Positions 1-7,192 are shown, numbered from the stretch's first letter. The stretch is 14,136 nt of DNA from Candidatus Bathyarchaeota archaeon (GCA_021162225.1 JAGGZB010000002.1:1-14136); one strand, 5' to 3'. Numbers and translations: made by a program. Notes: generated from the letters alone by a model not told the origin.

Positions 1-964
1 TTACAGGGAGGATCCCACCGTGAACCGCCTCGAGGAAATGGCCGCTAAAAAGATGGGAAAGGAAGCAGCTCTACTTGTGCCAAGCGGAACTATGGCGAAT
101 CTCGTCTCGGTTATGACGAACACGAAGCGCGGAGACAGCGTAATCCTTGAGGCTGAATCGCATATTTACTGGCATGAGTTGGGAAGTATATCGGCTATTG
201 CCGGGGTTCTCCCGATACCCGTCAGGGGTGAGATGGGTGTTATGAAGCCTGAAGATGTTGAGGCGGCTATACGGCCTCCACATCTCTACCAAGCTGAGAC
301 AACCCTCATATGCATAGAGAATACCCATAACAGGGCCGGTGGAACGGTTATAAAGCCATCCCAGATAGAGGCCATAAGTAAAGTGGCTAAGGAGCATGGC
401 TTGAGGCTCTATATGGATGGGGCTAGAATATTTAATGCCGCTGTCGCTCTGAAGGTTGATGTGAGGGAGTTCACGCGGCACGTCGACAACCTCATGTTCT
501 GCCTATCAAAAGGATTAAGCTGCCCCGTCGGGTCGGTTGTCGTTGGAAGTGAAGAGTTCATTGAGAGGGCTAGGAAGAACCGGAAGATTTTAGGCGGAGG
601 CATGCGCCAAGCCGGGATAATAGCGGCTGCTGGAATAGTAGCGCTGGAAAAGATGATAGATCGGCTTGAAGAAGACCATAGAAACGCCCGCTTACTGGCT
701 AAAGGCTTGATACAGATAGACGGGCTGCATGTTGACTTGAGAAGAGTTCAGACAAACATGGTTATGTGCGATGTTAACGGCCTCGGAGTCTCGGCTGATG
801 AGTTCGTTAAGGAGCTAAAGAAGAGTGGAGTGCTTGTAAACAGCATAAGTGAGAGTAGGGTTAGATTCGTAACTCATCGAGGTATAGAAAGTGGGGATAT
901 AGAAAGAGCATTATCGATAATCGAGAACGTTGCAAGAAGAATCAGGGCTGAAAATAAGAAGTGA
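1..964 (+). CDS. Threonine aldolase (beta-eliminating lyase family), 5' end cut by the window edge
   Basis: PLP enzyme that cleaves threonine/allo-threonine to glycine and acetaldehyde in the cytoplasm. The frame is open to the left edge: codons from position 2 read YREDPT directly before the GTG at 20, and YxEDPTVNRLE is the usual family N-terminus, so that GTG is an internal valine and perhaps 20 residues are missing. Numbering from the GTG, PSGTMAN lies at 21-27, the HIYWHE segment at 48-53, ENTHNRAGG at 100-108 and DGARIFNAA at 133-141 (the Asp that contacts the PLP ring nitrogen and the Arg of this motif). The Schiff-base lysine is K164 in LSKGLSCPVGS. The gene ends 18 nt before the convergent stop of the aIF5A gene. 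Family assignment is firm. Stereospecificity (L-allo versus low-specificity) cannot be read. Confidence 0.93.
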   Translation, partial: YREDPTVNRLEEMAAKKMGKEAALLVPSGTMANLVSVMTNTKRGDSVILEAESHIYWHELGSISAIAGVLPIPVRGEMGVMKPEDVEAAIRPPHLYQAETTLICIENTHNRAGGTVIKPSQIEAISKVAKEHGLRLYMDGARIFNAAVALKVDVREFTRHVDNLMFCLSKGLSCPVGSVVVGSEEFIERARKNRKILGGGMRQAGIIAAAGIVALEKMIDRLEEDHRNARLLAKGLIQIDGLHVDLRRVQTNMVMCDVNGLGVSADEFVKELKKSGVLVNSISESRVRFVTHRGIESGDIERALSIIENVARRIRAENKK

Positions 965-982
965 GGAGACGCTTCTCCGAGC

Positions 983-1375
983 TTACTTCACCCTCATGAT
1001 CTTTGTGCGCCCTAAGATTCGCCAGTACTCTACTTCGACGCCTTCTGAAAGCTTAGATCTGACCGACTCGTCATCCGGCATTGGAGACTCGAAAATCTCG
1101 TATGTCTCCAAGTCCATTATCTGAACGGCATTAGGAAGAATCGATATTACCTGACCTGTTCTCTTATCGATTATTGGAACCTCAACTTTTGCGTCCACGG
1201 GTTTAACGAAGCTCCTCTTAACGCCGTCGAAGATTCCGATAGTGACTACGCGGGCCTTCGCCGCACCGTGCTTTCCAGGCTTTGACTTCGTCAAGTCGAC
1301 TATGCGGCACGGCTCATTATCTACAATTACGTAGCCGCCTGTCTTGAGGCTTCCAACATCGACTGGTTTACTCAC
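983..1375 (-). CDS. eif5a: Translation initiation factor aIF5A (hypusine-type), GTG start
   Basis: Archaeal IF5A, the EF-P homologue that binds the ribosome and relieves stalling, for example at proline runs. It has an N-terminal SH3-like domain carrying the modification loop KSKPGKHGAAK and a C-terminal OB domain. The lysine after PG in this loop (residue 38 from the upstream ATG, 35 from the chosen start) is the one converted to deoxyhypusine/hypusine. The open frame extends to an ATG at 1384, but GGAGG at 1385-1389 abuts that ATG with no spacing. The GTG at 1375 lies 9 nt from the same GGAGG and gives MSKPVDVGSLKTGGYV, a normal archaeal aIF5A N-terminus of 130 aa. A TATA-like box lies at 1418-1426. 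The gene is divergent from NAD kinase and convergent with the threonine aldolase. Confidence 0.95.
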   Translation of the reverse strand: MSKPVDVGSLKTGGYVIVDNEPCRIVDLTKSKPGKHGAAKARVVTIGIFDGVKRSFVKPVDAKVEVPIIDKRTGQVISILPNAVQIMDLETYEIFESPMPDDESVRSKLSEGVEVEYWRILGRTKIMRVK

Positions 1376-1384
1376 AGAAACCAT

Positions 1385-1389
1385 CCTCC
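1385..1389 (-). promoter_or_regulatory. Shine-Dalgarno of aIF5A that decides the start
   Basis: GGAGG on the minus strand touches the ATG at 1384 but is 9 nt from the GTG at 1375. This spacing, with the family N-terminus, favours the GTG. Confidence 0.6.
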
Positions 1390-1415
1390 AAGTTTATTAT
1401 ACTTTATTCACGAAT

Positions 1416-1428
1416 CCTTTTATACTTT
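1416..1428 (-). promoter_or_regulatory. TATA box of the aIF5A gene
   Basis: The minus strand reads AAAGTATAAAAGG. With the usual archaeal TATA-to-start distance of about 25 nt, transcription would begin near 1393. That gives a leader of about 20 nt containing the GGAGG. Confidence 0.5.
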
Positions 1429-1486
1429 TTTAATGCCTCATCGGCGGAGAGTTAAATCTAATAGAGATATAAACGACAAGTTACAC

Positions 1487-1497
1487 GTATATTTATG
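1487..1497 (+). promoter_or_regulatory. TATA-like box of the NAD kinase-nob1 unit
   Basis: GTATATTTATG lies 43 nt before the TTG at 1530 and 58 nt before the TTG at 1545. A second candidate, GATATAAAC, lies just upstream around 1467. Either would give a short leader. This region is shared with the divergent aIF5A promoter. Confidence 0.4.
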
Positions 1498-1529
1498 AAT
1501 ACCCTTATTTAATAAGTCTTTAACATTCC

Positions 1530-2387
1530 TTGGCGTGTGAGAAGTTGTCTAGGAAGGTAGGCATATCCGCTCGCACTGACCGTGAAGATGCTATATCCGT
1601 TGCTACTGAGGTAGCTAATTGTTTCGAGGATGAAGGGTTCGATGTGCTAATTGAGCCTAAACTAGCGGAGCTAATGAATAGGCGTAAAAACGCTGTTCCA
1701 CTCGAGAAGATGAAGACGGATCTTATAGTTACGATTGGTGGGGATGGAACTATTCTGAGAACTTGCCTCAGAATCCCGAAGCCGGAGCCGCCAATACTCG
1801 CTGTTGACATGGGAGTTCGAGGCTTTCTCACCGAGATAAGCCCCGAAAAAACCGTTGAGGCGGTGAAGAGATATCTTAAGGGAGATTACTTCATCGAGCA
1901 CTGCAGCAAGATAGCTTCCTTCGTTGGGGAGAAGAGGCTCCCCGACGCCTTAAACGAAGTCTTCATAACCTCGCGGCACCTAGCGAAGCTCTTGTACGTT
2001 AGGGTGATAAAGGACGGGGAGATAGTTATGAACTGCAGAGCCGACGGAGTGATCGTGGCGTCGCAGGCAGGCTCAACCGGATATGCCTTCTCAGCCGGTG
2101 GGCCGATCATCGATCCGGATCTTGACGCTTTCGTCTTAACGCCGGTCTGCCCGATCATGTTCATACGTCCCATAGTCTTTCCTTCATCATCCGAGGTGAC
2201 AATTGAGTTGCTCAGACCTAAGTCAGCGGCGGTCGTTATAGATGGCGATTATAGATGCGAGATTAATGAGGAGAATCCGTCCATAAAGATTAGGAAGTCT
2301 GAATACGAATCCTCCTTCATAAGGTTTGAGAGCAGCTTCTATAGCCGCTTGAAGGCAAGGCTTCTCTTCTCTAGGGAGAGAATCTAG
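1530..2387 (+). CDS. nadK: NAD kinase (ATP-NAD kinase family)
   Basis: Phosphorylates NAD to NADP in the cytoplasm, supplying reductant for biosynthesis. The diagnostic motifs are in order (numbering from TTG 1530): the nucleotide-binding GGDGT at 70-74 with the catalytic Asp72, the NE pair at 142-143, and the glycine-rich ADGVIVASQAGSTGYAFSAG stretch at 171-190 that shapes the NAD site. Length (285 aa) is normal for an archaeal member. An in-frame TAA at 1521-1523 limits the start. No ATG is available near the N-terminus, so the start is the TTG at 1530 or the TTG at 1545. The latter gives MSRKVGISARTDRED, closer to usual family N-termini, and has GTGAG just upstream. The TAG stop is immediately followed by the nob1 ATG, so the two are almost certainly co-transcribed. 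Confidence 0.93.
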   Translation: MACEKLSRKVGISARTDREDAISVATEVANCFEDEGFDVLIEPKLAELMNRRKNAVPLEKMKTDLIVTIGGDGTILRTCLRIPKPEPPILAVDMGVRGFLTEISPEKTVEAVKRYLKGDYFIEHCSKIASFVGEKRLPDALNEVFITSRHLAKLLYVRVIKDGEIVMNCRADGVIVASQAGSTGYAFSAGGPIIDPDLDAFVLTPVCPIMFIRPIVFPSSSEVTIELLRPKSAAVVIDGDYRCEINEENPSIKIRKSEYESSFIRFESSFYSRLKARLLFSRERI

Positions 2388-2912
2388 ATGGGCGGGCAGA
2401 GGGCTATAATAGTCGACACTACGGCGTTCATAGCCGGCTTCAATGTTTACAGCGCCCACGGCGAGGTTTATTCGGTTCCTGAAGTTGAGAAGGAGCTAAC
2501 CGGAGACTCCATCTCGAAGCTTAGGCTTAAGATGGCTATCGAAGATGGAAGATTAAAGCTTCGTGAACCAAGCGCCCAGGCGCTTAGCAAAGCTAGGGAG
2601 ACCGCGCTTGAGATGGGAGACTTCCTCTCCCTTTCCGAGGTTGATATGAAGATAATCGCTCTGGCCGTGCAGCTGAAGAGTGAAGGATACACGCCGGAGA
2701 TAATTACTGACGATTTCGCCATTCAAAACGTCGCTAAAAGACTCAACGTGAAGTACGCGTCGGTCATAACACATGGAATAAAGTACCAGCTCAGATGGGT
2801 CCTATACTGCCCTGCATGTCATAGAAAGTATCCCCCCGACTACAAGTCTGAGATTTGTGAGAGCTGTGGAACAAGGCTGAAACGAAAGCCGATGAGTAAG
2901 GATCCCATGTAA
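2388..2912 (+). CDS. nob1: Nob1-type endoribonuclease (PIN domain plus zinc ribbon)
   Basis: Ribosome-assembly nuclease that makes the final 3' cut of 16S rRNA on the pre-small subunit. The N-terminal PIN domain (about 1-125) shows the expected acidic residues: D10 in IIVDTTAFI, glutamates in PEVEKEL (32-37), D86 in LSEVDMKII and the D108/D109 pair in ITDDFAIQNVAKRL. The C-terminal zinc ribbon (about 139-162) has CPAC at 141-144 and CESC at 157-160. Length (174 aa) is typical. The ATG follows the NAD kinase stop without a gap. After its TAA stop the same frame stays open for 32 more codons with a protein-like composition, which is reported separately. Confidence 0.94.
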   Translation: MGGQRAIIVDTTAFIAGFNVYSAHGEVYSVPEVEKELTGDSISKLRLKMAIEDGRLKLREPSAQALSKARETALEMGDFLSLSEVDMKIIALAVQLKSEGYTPEIITDDFAIQNVAKRLNVKYASVITHGIKYQLRWVLYCPACHRKYPPDYKSEICESCGTRLKRKPMSKDPM

Positions 2913-2937
2913 GAGCATCTTCTGAAAGAAGCAGAGT

Positions 2938-2996
2938 GGGAAGCCCAAGCTGCCGGGGAGATGAGAAGGGGGTTCTTGGAGCAGGTTGGGCTTCCC
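2938..2996. repeat. 16-nt inverted repeat, possible structured RNA or terminator, between nob1 and pelota
   Basis: The arms 2938-2953 and 2981-2996 pair at 15 of 16 positions: 11 consecutive base pairs starting GGGAAGCCCAA, one G-G mismatch, then 4 more. The spacer is 27 nt and can itself pair GAGAA with TTCTT around a GGGGG loop. Each arm is also a short quasi-palindrome, so the locus can be read as two direct copies of TGGGnnnCCCAAG, with AAG in the first (2937-2949) and CTT in the second (2987-2999). A long hairpin and two short hairpins are therefore mutually exclusive folds. A further small hairpin, CTTCT-GAA-AGAAG, lies just upstream near 2919-2931. No T-tract follows directly, so it is not a textbook terminator. 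Function unknown. Confidence 0.6.
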
Positions 2997-3021
2997 AAGA
3001 AGATATTTTAGGAGGAGAAGA

Positions 3022-3034
3022 CTGCTATAAGTTT
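3022..3034 (+). promoter_or_regulatory. Candidate TATA box of the pelota gene
   Basis: CTATAAGTTTTT lies about 70 nt before the pelota ATG, and a second AT-rich element, ATCTTTATGG, lies at about 3063-3072. Either would allow pelota its own transcript independent of nob1. Weak evidence. Confidence 0.3.
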
Positions 3035-3099
3035 TTCGATACGTTTAACAAATTCGTCTCCCTATCTTTATGGGGCAACATTTAGGATGTACGGTTTGA

Positions 3100-4173
3100 A
3101 TGAAGATTCTACGTAGCGATGTTAAGCACGGCGTTGTCACGGTGATGCCGGAGGTTCTAGACGACTTTTGGGTACTCTACAACATAGTTGAGAAAGGAGA
3201 CAAAGTTTACGCTAGAACGAGTCGTGAAATCAGGATGAGTGAAAGATACGATCGGCCCGAGAAAGGCAAGAGAGTCTCCGTGACGCTGGGCATAACGGTC
3301 GAAAACGTCACATGGGATAACAGCATGAACCGCTTAAGGATTCACGGAATAATCTGCGACGCCCCGGAGGAGGTTGGAGCAGGATCACATCACACGATCA
3401 ATGTGTCTCTGAACAGACCATTGAAGATCATAAAGGAGAGATGGATGAAGCATCACTTGGACCAGCTGAGGCGCGCAGCTGAGCATAAAGTGCCACCTGT
3501 GATCGTGATTGCCATAGATGATGAAGGCTACTGCATAGGGATTCTCAGAGGCTTCGGAGTTGAGATAAGAGCTGAAGAACACATCACGCTTCCCGGGAAA
3601 AGCAGATCTGATGATAGGAGACGAGTACTTCAGGAACTCTTTAAATCGGCAGCTAAGACTGTGGAGGAAATATGGTCCGAGAGAGAAACGCCCATAGTAA
3701 TTTTGGGACTGGGATATGTAAAGGATTACTTCATGAAGTATTTGGAGAAGAAGCCGGAACTTAAGAGGAGAGTTATAGATGTGAAGAGCGTTAACAGCAC
3801 AGGGAGAGCTGGGATCTACGAGGCTCTACGATCAGGCATCCTAGGCAAGGCTCTAAAGCACATGCGCGTGATGAGGGAGACAGACTCTGTTGAGGAGCTG
3901 CTTAGACGCTTAGGTAAAGATAGGAGAGACGTAGCTTACGGCATGGAAGACGTTCAGAAGGCTTGCATATTTGGAGCCATTGAGAAGCTTCTGCTGACAG
4001 ATTCACGTCTACGCGGAGCATCCGACGAGGAGAGAAGAGCCTTAGAAGATCTGATGAGAAAAGTTGAGGAAAAAGGCGGCGAGGTCATAATAGTAAGTGC
4101 AGAGCATGAAGCCGGAGCCAAGCTGAGCTCGCTTGGAGGAGTAGCCGCTCTGTTGCGTTTTCCAGTGGAGTAG
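3100..4173 (+). CDS. pelA: Pelota / aDom34 mRNA surveillance and ribosome rescue factor
   Basis: Paralogue of aRF1 that enters the A site of stalled ribosomes with aEF1alpha (the archaeal Hbs1 role) and then works with ABCE1 to split them. All three domains are visible. The N-terminal Sm-like domain (about 1-125) begins MKILRSDVKHGVVTVMPE with DDFWVLYNIVEKGD. The central eRF1_2-like domain (about 130-255) contains IAIDDEGYCIGILRGFGVE and LPGK. The C-terminal eRF1_3-like domain (about 260-357) contains YGMEDVQKACIFGAIEKLLL and ends in ALLRFPVE. As expected for pelota there is no GGQ peptide-release motif. Length (357 aa) is normal, and the ATG matches the family N-terminus. The stop lies 2 nt from the convergent stop of the phosphohexomutase. 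Confidence 0.96.
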   Translation: MKILRSDVKHGVVTVMPEVLDDFWVLYNIVEKGDKVYARTSREIRMSERYDRPEKGKRVSVTLGITVENVTWDNSMNRLRIHGIICDAPEEVGAGSHHTINVSLNRPLKIIKERWMKHHLDQLRRAAEHKVPPVIVIAIDDEGYCIGILRGFGVEIRAEEHITLPGKSRSDDRRRVLQELFKSAAKTVEEIWSERETPIVILGLGYVKDYFMKYLEKKPELKRRVIDVKSVNSTGRAGIYEALRSGILGKALKHMRVMRETDSVEELLRRLGKDRRDVAYGMEDVQKACIFGAIEKLLLTDSRLRGASDEERRALEDLMRKVEEKGGEVIIVSAEHEAGAKLSSLGGVAALLRFPVE

Positions 4174-4175
4174 CC

Positions 4176-5537
4176 TTATGTGAACTCTCTTATCTTCTCG
4201 AGGATCTTCCTCTCAGCAAATGACAGCAAATTATTTAGGGAATCTTCGTCTCTAGCCTCGACCGTCAACCGAATGAGCGGCTGAGTATTCGAAGCTCTTA
4301 TGAGAAACCATCCGTCATCCTCAATTACCTTAACCCCATCGATTGTTACGATTCTATAGCCAGACCTCTTAAACTCTCTCGTTAGCTCCTCGACGACTCT
4401 AAACTTGATGTCGTCCGGGCAATCATACTTTTTTCCAGGTATTCTCGGATACATCGGCGTAGAGTCAACTATCTCTGAGAGCTTCTCACCTCTTTTAGAG
4501 AGAATCTCGGCGATTTTCAGGCTTGCATATAGAGCATCATCGAATCCGTAGATATCCTTGAAGTATAAGTGTCCACTGGTCTCTCCTCCGAAGACCGCAT
4601 TTTCTCTAAGCATCTTGTCCATTATGTATGGGTGTCCAGTGCGGCTTACCACTGGTCTCCCGCCGTAGGCCCTGACAACCTCCTCGATCAGCATCGAGCA
4701 GCTGACCTCATAAACGATGGCTGCTCCCCTGTTCTTTTTGAGATACTCCTCAGCCAGTATCAAGATTATGAGGTTTTCAGGTACAACTCGCCCCTTATCA
4801 TCAACAAAGGCAACCCGGTCTCCATCTCCGTCAAAGCCTACTCCGAAGTCCGCCTTCTTCTCAACCACGATCTTCCTAAGCTCCGTCAAAGTCTCTTCTG
4901 AAGGCTCGGGTGGATGCGCTGGGAAGGAACCGTCTGGCTCCGCGTTTATTGCGATTACGTTCATTCCAGCCTTCTCGAAAATGTCAGGTGTGAAGATCGA
5001 GCAGGAACCATTACCGGGATCGACAACTATTGAAAATCTCCTTTTAATATTGACTTTATCCAAGATGAATCTTTCATAATCCTTGATTGCATCTGGATTC
5101 TTTCTGAGCTTTCCGCGGGCTGCAGGCTTGAATGCTCCTTGAAGAGCTATGTCTCTCAGCTTCTCCAAGCCCATGCCCATGCCCAAGAATCTCGTCCTTA
5201 GCCATATCTTGAACCCGTTCCATTCAGGAGGGTTATGTGAAGCCGTGACCATGACTCCTCCTGTTTTGCCGTAGTGGACGGAGGCGAAGTAAATCAGAGG
5301 CGTTGTGACTAGGCCTATATCTTCAACATTTAGCCCTCCGGAGAGCATTCCCTCGATTAGGGCTCGAGATAAGGACTTGCCGCCTCGACGAACATCCCTT
5401 CCCACAATCATGTTTTTTCCTTCGCCATTTAGGTAAGCCGCTATGGCTCTTCCTATTCTTTCAGCTACCTCCTCGGTTAGGTTCCTTCCGTAAATTCCGC
5501 GTATATCATAGGCTCGGAATATTTCCTTAGATATCAA
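4176..5537 (-). CDS. Phosphomannomutase/phosphoglucomutase (alpha-D-phosphohexomutase family)
   Basis: Interconverts hexose 1- and 6-phosphates through a phosphoserine, feeding nucleotide-sugar synthesis for glycans and N-glycosylation. Numbering from the chosen start: EIFRAYDIRGIYG near the N-terminus, the phosphoserine loop TASHNPPEWNG with Ser100, the Mg-binding DGDGDR at 236-241, the sugar-binding GGETSGH at 317-323 and the C-terminal phosphate loop RASNTQPLIR. The frame is open to an ATG at 5576. However, a strong GGGGGGAGGAG tract lies just before a TTG at 5537, which gives MISKEIFRAYDIRGIYG, the usual family beginning, and 453 aa. Whether it prefers mannose, glucose or glucosamine phosphate cannot be told. 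Monocistronic by position, divergent from DUF371. Confidence 0.93.
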   Translation of the reverse strand: MISKEIFRAYDIRGIYGRNLTEEVAERIGRAIAAYLNGEGKNMIVGRDVRRGGKSLSRALIEGMLSGGLNVEDIGLVTTPLIYFASVHYGKTGGVMVTASHNPPEWNGFKIWLRTRFLGMGMGLEKLRDIALQGAFKPAARGKLRKNPDAIKDYERFILDKVNIKRRFSIVVDPGNGSCSIFTPDIFEKAGMNVIAINAEPDGSFPAHPPEPSEETLTELRKIVVEKKADFGVGFDGDGDRVAFVDDKGRVVPENLIILILAEEYLKKNRGAAIVYEVSCSMLIEEVVRAYGGRPVVSRTGHPYIMDKMLRENAVFGGETSGHLYFKDIYGFDDALYASLKIAEILSKRGEKLSEIVDSTPMYPRIPGKKYDCPDDIKFRVVEELTREFKRSGYRIVTIDGVKVIEDDGWFLIRASNTQPLIRLTVEARDEDSLNNLLSFAERKILEKIREFT

Positions 5538-5540
5538 AAT

Positions 5541-5552
5541 GCTCCTCCCCCC
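5541..5552 (-). promoter_or_regulatory. Shine-Dalgarno that places the phosphohexomutase start at TTG 5537
   Basis: The minus strand reads GGGGGGAGGAGC 3 nt before the TTG, with the GGAGG core 6 nt away. It lies inside the longer open frame, where it would encode PGGRS. That N-terminal tail is therefore probably untranslated leader. Confidence 0.6.
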
Positions 5553-5606
5553 AGGTTGTAGGGAGATTTTAAACATTTAGGCCTAAGCACATAAACTCCC
5601 CAAGTT

Positions 5607-5620
5607 AATTATAAAAACTT
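5607..5620 (-). promoter_or_regulatory. TATA box of the phosphohexomutase gene
   Basis: The minus strand reads AAGTTTTTATAATT. A start about 25 nt downstream (near 5587) gives a leader of about 50 nt to the TTG at 5537. Confidence 0.4.
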
Positions 5621-5633
5621 CATATGTTTCCTC

Positions 5634-5645
5634 TTTTTTATATAT
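5634..5645 (+). promoter_or_regulatory. TATA box of the DUF371 gene
   Basis: TTTTTTATATAT lies about 35 nt before the ATG at 5679, an archetypal archaeal promoter spacing that would give a leader of about 10 nt. It sits back to back with the phosphohexomutase TATA box. Confidence 0.6.
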
Positions 5646-5678
5646 GTTGCCGCGCGAGGTCATGTGGAGAACTGAAAA

Positions 5679-6128
5679 ATGGAAATTTCCACCCTCAACG
5701 AGGTCACCGAGGTGATCATTGCCTATGGACATAAGAATATACAAGCCGCCCACGGGACGACATTTGAGGTTACAAAGGAGGAAAAGCTGACTCGGAGAGG
5801 AGATTGCATAATAGCAGTGAAGGCAGATAAGTCCGTTGCTGATCTAAGCCGAGAATTTAAAGAGCTGGCTAGAAAACGCGAATCTGAAATAACTATAACG
5901 ATCGAAGCGGGCGGTGAAAGAGAAGAAGTTAAGGCCAGAGGCGATCCGAGACTGACATTTACGCATCCAGAGGATATCGTCGTTAGAAGAAGCAGCTATG
6001 TTTGCGGCCGAACATTAGCGGTGAAAGCGGATAAAGCCGCCAGGGATTTATCACGTAGACTCGTTGAGAAGCTTAGAGACCCGAATAGTATGGTGAAGAT
6101 CACGATAACCGTGAAGGCTCTAGGTTAA
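5679..6128 (+). CDS. DUF371 family protein
   Basis: Member of the small archaeal family DUF371, which has no established function to my knowledge. Family hallmarks are visible: IIAYGHKNIQAAHGTTFEVT near the N-terminus, RRGDCIIAVKADK (about 39-51), GDPRLTFTHPEDIVVRRSSY (about 88-107) and a second CGRTLAVKADKAARDL (about 109-124). The two xAVKADK segments suggest an internal duplication with two similar halves. At 149 aa it is full length, with no signal peptide or membrane segment. The ATG is supported by a close TATA box. Its TAA overlaps the convergent trm5 stop by 4 nt. A role connected with tRNA or translation would only be guilt by association with trm5, and the genes are on opposite strands. 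Confidence 0.9.
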   Translation: MEISTLNEVTEVIIAYGHKNIQAAHGTTFEVTKEEKLTRRGDCIIAVKADKSVADLSREFKELARKRESEITITIEAGGEREEVKARGDPRLTFTHPEDIVVRRSSYVCGRTLAVKADKAARDLSRRLVEKLRDPNSMVKITITVKALG

Positions 6129-7192
6129 TTAATAGATGCATCCACAACAACTTGCCATCTTCCAGGAGCAACCTCACGTACTCTCTTAGCTGAGAGCACA
6201 CGGCTCAGTTTACGTCCAGCCTCAGTTATCGCTCTTCTCAACCGCTCCTCAGCATTCTCAACGGGATTCAAGCCGCCTTCGAAACTATAGAAGTGTATGA
6301 CGCCGCCTTTGGGCCTGATTGCTTCACATGCCACTTCAACGTATTCTAGGGCCTTCTCGGGGAGGTTCATTATGACGCGATCCGCTGTTTCTTTAAGGCT
6401 TCTTCGGATAATCCTCCTAGCATCTCCAAGGATGGGAATAACTTTGTCCGAAACCCGATTTGCAACAATATTTCTCTTTAGATACCTAATGGCGTCCGGG
6501 TTGATATCTATTGCATATACCTTAACTTCATCATGCATCTTCGCGATTAGGATCGAGAAGGGACCGACTCCGGCGAACATGTCGATAACGGTTTCGCCCT
6601 CCTTAACTTGGGAGGCAACTCTCTTGTGCTCATAAGAGAGGCGAGGCGAGAAATATACCTTCCTAACGTCGAGGCGGTATACGCAGCCATGTTCACGGTG
6701 TATGGTTTCGGTCTCTCCTAAGCCAGCTATGACCTCATATTCTCTTAGCCTCTTAATCCCGGAGACCGCGCTTGCCTTCGCGAGAACAGTATGTACACGC
6801 TTATGAGACTCGAGTATGGATTCCCCAACTGCTTGTTTGTACTTCTCTAGTTCCGGCGGGATCTCAATCACGGCTACTTTCCCAATTATATCTATCGATC
6901 GCGGAAAGCTTGCAAGCAGATGGGGAGGGAGCTTCTCAGCAGCAACATCAAAAGCTCTCCGCGGCACTTTACGCCGTCTCTTGAAATTTCTCACATGAAC
7001 CTCAAAGCATTTAAGCGCCCTGCGGGCTTCCTCGATCTCGCTGGACAACGGCTTCCGAATTAAGGGGATATGCAGATATTCTCCTTCAGATTCTATCTTT
7101 AGTTCCTTGTTGAGTAAGCACATTTTAGAGGCTAGCCGGATTGCCTTCTCTCCAAGTCTCTTGGGAACCTTTAAGGAGTAAGCTTCTTCCAT
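6125..7192 (-). CDS. trm5: tRNA (guanine37-N1)-methyltransferase Trm5
   Basis: SAM-dependent enzyme that methylates G37 next to the anticodon, preventing +1 frameshifting; in archaea it is also the first step toward wyosine. About 90 N-terminal residues precede the core, consistent with the D1 domain of the Trm5b/c type. The linker-core motif SFPRSIDIIGKVAVIEIP is at about 95-112. The substrate-handling RKVYFSPRLSYEHKRVA is at about 177-193, its Glu188 matching the proposed general base of the Methanocaldococcus enzyme. The SAM loop VIDMFAGVGPFSI is at 202-214, AIDINPDA at 227-234 and NLPEKA at 276-281. Length 355 aa is normal. The start lies 37 nt downstream of the PfkB kinase stop, so the two may share a transcript. 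Confidence 0.94.
   Translation of the reverse strand: MEEAYSLKVPKRLGEKAIRLASKMCLLNKELKIESEGEYLHIPLIRKPLSSEIEEARRALKCFEVHVRNFKRRRKVPRRAFDVAAEKLPPHLLASFPRSIDIIGKVAVIEIPPELEKYKQAVGESILESHKRVHTVLAKASAVSGIKRLREYEVIAGLGETETIHREHGCVYRLDVRKVYFSPRLSYEHKRVASQVKEGETVIDMFAGVGPFSILIAKMHDEVKVYAIDINPDAIRYLKRNIVANRVSDKVIPILGDARRIIRRSLKETADRVIMNLPEKALEYVEVACEAIRPKGGVIHFYSFEGGLNPVENAEERLRRAITEAGRKLSRVLSAKRVREVAPGRWQVVVDASIN

Noticed and set aside
20..22. GTG at 20 as the start of the threonine aldolase
   Set aside because: The upstream codons read the conserved YREDPT of the family without a stop, so the true start is outside the window.
2938..2996. H/ACA or C/D box small RNA at the nob1-pelota inverted repeat
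   Set aside because: No pseudouridylation pocket with a 3' ACA, and no paired RUGAUGA and CUGA boxes at the stem ends. Left as an unclassified structure.
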